A stretch of DNA of 37,342 nucleotides. Source: an uncultured Bacilli bacterium. Its GTDB lineage: Bacteria; Bacillota_I; Bacilli_A; RF39; UBA660. Of this stretch, positions 32,693 through 37,342 are shown piece after piece (positions within the stretch are counted from its first letter, which is position 1; each line of letters begins with the position of its first letter). The stretch lies in assembly GCA_934149245.1 (NCBI GenBank), contig CAKPER010000010.1, positions 1-37,342 on the forward strand, written 5' to 3'. Both the position numbers and the translations under genes were made by a program. The notes below the pieces were generated by a model that was not told where the DNA came from, made no database searches, and saw only the letters and a list, made by a program, of their open reading frames with translations.

Positions 32693-34093
32693 ATGAAACT
32701 ATATAATACTTTAAATAAAAAAATAGAAGAATTCATTCCTAATAAAGGTAAAGATGTAAAAATGTATACTTGTGGGCCTACCGTTTATCATTATGCTCAT
32801 ATAGGAAATTTAAGAACATATATTTCTGAAGATATATTGGAAAAAAGTCTTGTTTTCTTAGGATATAATGTTAAGAGAGTTATGAATATTACTGATGTTG
32901 GGCATATGGTTGGAGACGGTGATAATGGAGAAGATAAAATGCTGGTAGCTGCTAAGAGAGAACATAAATCCTCTATGGAAATTGCTAAATATTACACAGA
33001 TTGTTTTAAAGATGATTGTAAAAAACTTAATATTAAGTGGCCTGAAATTGTTAGTCCTGCTACTGATAATATTGATGAATATATTAGAATTATTTCAAAG
33101 TTGCTTGATGATGGATTTGCTTATATTAGTGATGGAAATGTTTATTTTGACACAACTAAATATAGTGATTACTATAAATTATCTGGAAGAAATGCTGATG
33201 ATTTAATGGTTGCAGTTAGAGAAGATATAAAAGAAGATACTTCTAAGAAAAATCCATTTGATTTTGGGTTGTGGTTTACTAATTCTAAGTTTAATAACCA
33301 AGAAATGCAATGGGATAGTCCTTGGGGGAGAGGGTATCCGGGTTGGCATATTGAATGCTCTGGAATTAGTTTAAAATATTTAGGAGAAAATTTAGATATA
33401 CATTGTGGTGCAGAAGATGCTATATTTCCTCATCATACTAACGAAATTGCACAAAGTGAATGCTATTTAGGACATAAGTGGTGTAATTATTGGGTACATA
33501 TGGGATTTTTAAATGATAAAAATGGAAAAATGAGTAAAAGTAATGGAGAATTTTTAACTGTCTCTTTATTAGAAGAAAAAGGGTATAATCCTTTAAGTTA
33601 TAGATATTTATGCCTTAATTCTTATTATCATAATACACTTACATTTTCAGATGAGATATTAACAGGAGCCGAATCAGCTTATAAAAAATTAAAAAAGAAA
33701 ACATTGTCTTTAAAAAAAGAAGGCCAACTAAATAAAGCAATTTATAATGAATATATTGACAAATTTAAAAATACTCTAGAAGATAATCTTAACACTTCTA
33801 TGAGTATTACATTACTTTATGATTTGTTAAAAGATAAAAATATAAATGATTTCACAAAAAGAGAATTAGTTAAAAAATTTGATGAGGTTTTATCTCTTGA
33901 TTTGCTTAAAAATAACAAGAAAACTGTTGATAAGGATACTTTACAATATATTAATCGTGAAATTAGCAAAAGAAATATTTATAAAAAGAATAAAGAATAT
34001 GATAAAGCTGACGCTATTAGAAAAGAATTGGAAGGAAAAGGAATAATAATTAAAGATACTAGAGAAGGAACTACTTTTGAGATAATAGATTAG
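32693..34093 (+). CDS. cysS: Cysteinyl-tRNA synthetase
   Basis: Class I synthetase charging tRNA(Cys), 466 residues, the same length as the Bacillus enzyme. The HIGH-type motif is AHIGN (about residues 36-40), and KMSKS (about 280-284) is intact. Zinc ligands appear as Cys in YTCGPTVY, Cys in WHIECSGIS, and the His/Cys of HCGAEDAIFPHHTNEIAQSEC. The C-terminal domain has the usual NKEYDKADAIRKELEGKGI. I choose the ATG at 32693 with AAGGGTG upstream; the in-frame GTG at 32684 overlaps that ribosome site. Confidence 0.96.
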   Translation: MKLYNTLNKKIEEFIPNKGKDVKMYTCGPTVYHYAHIGNLRTYISEDILEKSLVFLGYNVKRVMNITDVGHMVGDGDNGEDKMLVAAKREHKSSMEIAKYYTDCFKDDCKKLNIKWPEIVSPATDNIDEYIRIISKLLDDGFAYISDGNVYFDTTKYSDYYKLSGRNADDLMVAVREDIKEDTSKKNPFDFGLWFTNSKFNNQEMQWDSPWGRGYPGWHIECSGISLKYLGENLDIHCGAEDAIFPHHTNEIAQSECYLGHKWCNYWVHMGFLNDKNGKMSKSNGEFLTVSLLEEKGYNPLSYRYLCLNSYYHNTLTFSDEILTGAESAYKKLKKKTLSLKKEGQLNKAIYNEYIDKFKNTLEDNLNTSMSITLLYDLLKDKNINDFTKRELVKKFDEVLSLDLLKNNKKTVDKDTLQYINREISKRNIYKKNKEYDKADAIRKELEGKGIIIKDTREGTTFEIID

Positions 34094-34245
34094 ATATCTA
34101 TGTTCTTTTAAATAGATTAATTTGGGAAATCGCATCTAAATTTTCGGCGTATTTTATTCTTTTAAAATTCTTAAAGAATAATAAACTATTTTTTCATAAA
34201 ACTTTAAACTTGTATTAAATAAATTTATAACAAATCTTTTTACTA

Positions 34246-34267
34246 GTCCATCGAATTTCAAAGGACC
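34246..34267 (-). repeat. Copy 2 of the 22-bp imperfect repeat
   Basis: GGTCCTTTGAAATTCGATGG plus AC on the minus strand, the inverted partner of 29111-29131, followed by a stretch containing AAAAAG as in copy 1. It lies in the gap after cysS. The two copies enclose about 5.1 kb of ordinary genes. Confidence 0.45.
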
Positions 34268-34268
34268 A

Positions 34269-34296
34269 ATATCCACAGAATTGTGGATATCTTTTT
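34269..34296 (+). terminator. Terminator downstream of cysS
   Basis: ATATCCACA (34269-34277) and TGTGGATAT (34282-34290) form a perfect 9-bp stem with a GAAT loop, followed by CTTTTTATT on the plus strand. It lies about 175 bases after cysS, and I see nothing coding in between. On the minus strand the T-run is missing. Confidence 0.7.
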
Positions 34297-35503
34297 ATTG
34301 AGTTGTTTCTGTTTTACTATCTTGTATCTCATTATTATCCACAGTAGTGGTTGAAGATGGTAAATTTTTGGTTTCTTCTTGTTCATTAGATGATGTTGAA
34401 GTTTCTGTAGTTGTTTGATTAGTTGGTATTTCTATATTTTGACTTTTTTCACTATTAGTTGTGGTAGTTGAGTTTTGGGTTGGATATTCTTTAGTATTAT
34501 TTTGCTCTTTTGAGTAATTAGGCTGATATTTAGGTATTTTAATATTAGAAGTTGTTTTTTTATATTTATATTTTGTTGCTGTACAACTTGGAAGATTTAT
34601 TGATAAGTTTGTTCTTTTATGAGTTTTAGAAAATTCTTGATCTGTTAAATTAAAATATGTATATGATATATAATTTTTATCATCCCAAGTTAAATCAACA
34701 TTATAGTAATCATCATCTAATTTGATTATATTCCAAGCATGATCGCCATCAGAATATCCTGTACAATAAAATGTTGGTATTTCTAATTTAATCATAATAT
34801 ATTGAAAGGCTCTAGAATATCCAGCACATACTGTTTTTCCACTTACCAAAGCACTATATGCACTTTGATTTAACGAAGCAGTTTCATCATATTTAGCTAA
34901 ATTTATTATTGAATCATGAACATATTTTTCTTTAGCATAATCATTTTTTAAATTTTTAGCTCCATTTATGATAGTATTGGCACTATTTTCAAATAACTCT
35001 TTAGATTGATTAATATTTTGGGCTGTCTCGTTAAATTTTAAAATAATTTGAGCACAATTCCCTTTACTAGTATATTTGTATGAATAGCTATTACTCAACC
35101 AAAATAACTCTGGATGGTCATTGTAAACAGATTCAAAAACTTTATTTATTTTGTTTTTAGATATTTCTGTAGTAGGAATAAAAGTTGTTGATAAACTGTT
35201 TGCGTTAGAATATATTTGTTTATAAATAGATTTTTCATTTTCTGATAAATAACTATAATATGGGTAGTATAAACTATCAAAACTATACTCCACACCAGTA
35301 ATACCAGAGTCTTTTAGATGTTTTAGCTCACTATCAGTAATTAAATTACCTAAAGCTTTTATTTTAGTAAGACCAGTTTTATTAGAAAAATAACTGATGC
35401 TATTTAAAAATTTGTTTTTTATTTGATTTGGATTGTTAGTACATATTAATAATAAAAATGTTATTATTATTAAAAATGATGTTAATTTTCTTATTTTTTT
35501 CAT
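34295..35503 (-). CDS. Secreted or anchored transglutaminase-like protein
   Basis: 402 residues. An N-terminal hydrophobic segment (about residues 8-22) acts as signal or anchor. The transglutaminase-like (papain-fold) core has Cys in GKTVCAGYSRAFQ (about 224), His in DGDHAWNII (about 254) and Asp in YYNVDLTWDD (about 270), so the triad is complete. The last 90 residues are Thr/Ser/Asn/Glu-rich low complexity, typical of a surface linker, with no LPxTG motif. The promoter is at 35562-35583. Members act as proteases, cross-linkers or amidases; the substrate is unknown. Confidence 0.82.
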   Translation of the reverse strand: MKKIRKLTSFLIIITFLLLICTNNPNQIKNKFLNSISYFSNKTGLTKIKALGNLITDSELKHLKDSGITGVEYSFDSLYYPYYSYLSENEKSIYKQIYSNANSLSTTFIPTTEISKNKINKVFESVYNDHPELFWLSNSYSYKYTSKGNCAQIILKFNETAQNINQSKELFENSANTIINGAKNLKNDYAKEKYVHDSIINLAKYDETASLNQSAYSALVSGKTVCAGYSRAFQYIMIKLEIPTFYCTGYSDGDHAWNIIKLDDDYYNVDLTWDDKNYISYTYFNLTDQEFSKTHKRTNLSINLPSCTATKYKYKKTTSNIKIPKYQPNYSKEQNNTKEYPTQNSTTTTNSEKSQNIEIPTNQTTTETSTSSNEQEETKNLPSSTTTVDNNEIQDSKTETTQ

Positions 35504-35561
35504 TTAATCATCCTCTTATCTAAGATTATAAAATTTTAATTATAAATATTTCTTTTTTAGT

Positions 35562-35583
35562 ATTATAGCATAATTTATAGAAA
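35562..35583 (-). promoter_or_regulatory. Promoter of the transglutaminase-like gene
   Basis: TATAAT (35562-35567) with a TGC extended -10 on the minus strand. The best -35 is TTTATC with a 16-base spacer, so the extended -10 probably carries the recognition. Confidence 0.6.
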
Positions 35584-35602
35584 GATAAACATTTACCAAG
35601 AC

Positions 35603-35628
35603 AAAAAAGGAGGATTTTATTCCTTCTT
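35603..35628 (-). terminator. pyrG terminator
   Basis: AAGAAGGA and TCCTCCTT pair with one A-C mismatch over a 6-base loop, followed by TTTT on the minus strand, about ten bases past the pyrG stop. Confidence 0.7.
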
Positions 35629-35637
35629 AATATTTTA

Positions 35638-37233
35638 TTATTTAATAGCTGCTTTTATGAAGTTTTCAAAAAGTGGATGTGGTTTTGTAGGGCGAGATTT
35701 AAATTCTGGATGAAATTGACAGGCTACAAAAAATTTTTTAGTTGGTAATTCTACTATTTCAACTAAATTAGCAGGATTGTTTATTCCTGAAAATACCATT
35801 CCATTTTTTTCAAGTATTTCTCGATACTTGTTATTAAATTCATATCTATGTCTATGGCGTTCATAAATTTTTTCTTGATTATAAAACTTATATGCTAATG
35901 TATTGGGAACTAAGCTACATTCATAATTTCCTAGCCTTAAAGTTCCTCCCATATTTGTTATTGACTTTTGATCTTGCATTAAATCAATTATTGGCTCTTC
36001 ACACATCTCATCAAACTCTGTTGAGGATGCTTTAGGGATTTGGCAGACATTTCTTGCAAATTCTATTACAGCTAACTGCATTCCTAGACACAATCCTAAA
36101 TAAGGGATATCATGTGTTCTGGCGTAATTAATTGCAAGTATTTTTCCTTCTATTCCCCTATTACCAAATCCTCCTGGTACTATTATTCCTTTGGAATTTT
36201 TAAATATCTTTTCTAAGTTTGTTGATTGTTCTAACTTTTCAGAATCTATCCAATTTATTATTATTTTAGTGTTGTATTTATAGCCAGCATGTTTTAAGGC
36301 TTCTGTTACCGATATATAAGCATCATGAAGCTCTACATATTTTCCAACCAAAGATATTTCTACTTCATTTTTTAAGTTGTTGGTAATATTAACTAATTTT
36401 TTCCATTCCTTTAAATTACTTTTATTAAGTGATAAGTCAAATTGTTTTAGAACTATTTCATCCATTTTTTGTTCATAATAATTAATTGGTATTTGATATA
36501 TGTTTTTTACATCTAAACTTTCTATTACATTTTCTTTAGGAATACTGCAATATAATGATAATTTACTTTTTTGATTTTCATTTAGGGGAATAGGACTTCT
36601 TGTTACAATAATATCTGGTTGTATACCCATTCCTCTTAGTTCTATCACACTATGTTGTGTTGGTTTAGTTTTTAATTCATAAGAACCATATATATAAGGA
36701 ACTAATGTAGCATGAACAAATAAAGTATTCTTTTTACCCAATTCATTTCTTATTTGTCTTAGTGCCTCTATAAATGATTGTGATTCTATATCGCCTATTG
36801 TTCCTCCTATTTCAGTTATTACTATATCAGCTTTACTGGTATTAGCTGCTTCATATACTTTGTTTTTTATCTCATTTGTTATATGGGGAACAATTTGAAC
36901 AGTTGCTCCTAAATAATCTCCTTTTCTTTCTTTGTCAATTACCGTTTTATAAATTTTACCAGTTGTTATGTTTGAAGTATAATTCAATTCTTCATCTATA
37001 AAACGTTCATAATGTCCTAAATCAAGATCTGTTTCTGTCCCATCAGCGGTCACAAAAACTTCGCCGTGTTGGTAAGGAGACATTGTTCCAGGATCAACAT
37101 TTATATAAGGATCAAATTTTTGCATAAATACTTTATATCCTCTTGATTTCAATAATAAAGCCAAAGAGGATGCTGTTATTCCTTTTCCTAAACCAGAAAC
37201 TACCCCTCCTGTTACAAATATATACTTTGTCAT
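35638..37233 (-). CDS. pyrG: CTP synthase
   Basis: Forms CTP from UTP, ATP and glutamine, 531 residues. The N-terminal synthetase domain opens TKYIFVTGGVVSGLGKGITAS with the P-loop, followed by QKFDPYINVDPGTMSPYQHGE. The C-terminal class I glutamine amidotransferase domain has the nucleophile Cys in GLCLGMQ (about 382) and His-Glu in QFHPEFKSRP (about 505-507). All catalytic residues are present. The ribosome site AGAGGTG is seven bases before the ATG. It has its own promoter and a short leader with possible attenuator folds. Confidence 0.97.
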   Translation of the reverse strand: MTKYIFVTGGVVSGLGKGITASSLALLLKSRGYKVFMQKFDPYINVDPGTMSPYQHGEVFVTADGTETDLDLGHYERFIDEELNYTSNITTGKIYKTVIDKERKGDYLGATVQIVPHITNEIKNKVYEAANTSKADIVITEIGGTIGDIESQSFIEALRQIRNELGKKNTLFVHATLVPYIYGSYELKTKPTQHSVIELRGMGIQPDIIVTRSPIPLNENQKSKLSLYCSIPKENVIESLDVKNIYQIPINYYEQKMDEIVLKQFDLSLNKSNLKEWKKLVNITNNLKNEVEISLVGKYVELHDAYISVTEALKHAGYKYNTKIIINWIDSEKLEQSTNLEKIFKNSKGIIVPGGFGNRGIEGKILAINYARTHDIPYLGLCLGMQLAVIEFARNVCQIPKASSTEFDEMCEEPIIDLMQDQKSITNMGGTLRLGNYECSLVPNTLAYKFYNQEKIYERHRHRYEFNNKYREILEKNGMVFSGINNPANLVEIVELPTKKFFVACQFHPEFKSRPTKPHPLFENFIKAAIK

Positions 37234-37271
37234 AAAAAAACACCTCTACTTCCAAGAGAACCAGCGGCTCT
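37234..37271 (-). promoter_or_regulatory. pyrG leader with two exclusive hairpins
   Basis: On the minus strand AGAGCC-GCT-GGTTCT (37257-37271) and TCTCT-TGGAAGT-AGAGG (37243-37259) share bases. The second is followed by TG and seven T's right before the ATG and would hide the ribosome site. pyrG attenuation is known in Bacillus, but the GGGC start used there is not seen here. Confidence 0.4.
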
Positions 37272-37276
37272 ATTTT

Positions 37277-37305
37277 AGTATAGCAAAGATATAATTGTTT
37301 GTAAA
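37277..37305 (-). promoter_or_regulatory. pyrG promoter
   Basis: TTTACA (37300-37305), 17 bases, TATACT (37277-37282) with a TGC extended -10 on the minus strand. The remaining bases to the window edge hold no recognisable feature. Confidence 0.75.
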
Positions 37306-37342
37306 TTATTTTGAACTACAAATTGTATTAGAATAGAAATTT

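Noticed and set aside
1..37342. CRISPR array or prophage
   Set aside because: No regularly spaced direct repeats and no phage structural, integrase or cas genes are present.

Overview
This is a contiguous piece of a low-GC bacterial chromosome. It is dominated by housekeeping genes in a Bacillota (Firmicutes) arrangement. The order secE-nusG-rplK-rplA-rplJ-rplL-ybxB-like-rpoB-rpoC is the classic Bacillus-type order. The DnaB/DnaI primosome pair, a GatCAB-aspS operon under a T-box, and strong sigma-A-type promoters point the same way. All long genes stay open when TGA is read as stop, so the standard bacterial code applies, although TGA ends only one gene here. The short DnaE and small gene sizes suggest an uncultured Bacilli lineage near the Mollicutes or Erysipelotrichia; that placement is inference.

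Layout. 1-11145 (minus strand) holds the RNA polymerase and ribosomal protein cluster. rpoC runs off the left edge. The cluster is split into at least four transcription units with visible promoters (secE-nusG, rplK-rplA, rplJ-rplL, rpoB-rpoC). Autoregulatory leaders lie before rplK, rplA and rplJ. 11146-11670 is a divergent intergenic region with the secE promoter and a long 5' leader for a plus-strand rRNA methyltransferase/pseudouridine synthase pair (11671-13174). 13187-18650 (minus) is a replication block: dnaB-type initiator, dnaI helicase loader, a small membrane protein and dnaE. A ferredoxin and a divergent DUF1292-type gene follow. 19380-24334 (minus) is gatC-gatA-gatB-aspS, preceded by a complete T-box whose specifier best reads AAC (Asn). 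The operon therefore looks like a unit for making Asn-tRNA(Asn) by transamidation.

24644-28962 holds the least ordinary genes: a DUF1292-like small protein overlapping a 1343-residue protein. The large protein has an N-terminal coiled coil, a segment resembling the HopA1-type fold, a proline-rich linker and three hydrophobic segments. 29146-37233 holds galU with a degenerate arylsulfotransferase-like exported protein, a HIT hydrolase, a DUF4870/Tic20-like membrane protein, cysS, a secreted transglutaminase-like protein and pyrG.

I see no tRNA or rRNA genes, CRISPR arrays, prophage genes or intact insertion sequences. Two related ~22-bp sequences face each other at 29111 and 34267 and could be remnants of mobile-element ends. 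The best candidates for something undescribed are the 1343-residue protein with its small partner, and the start-stop leader in front of the methyltransferase gene.
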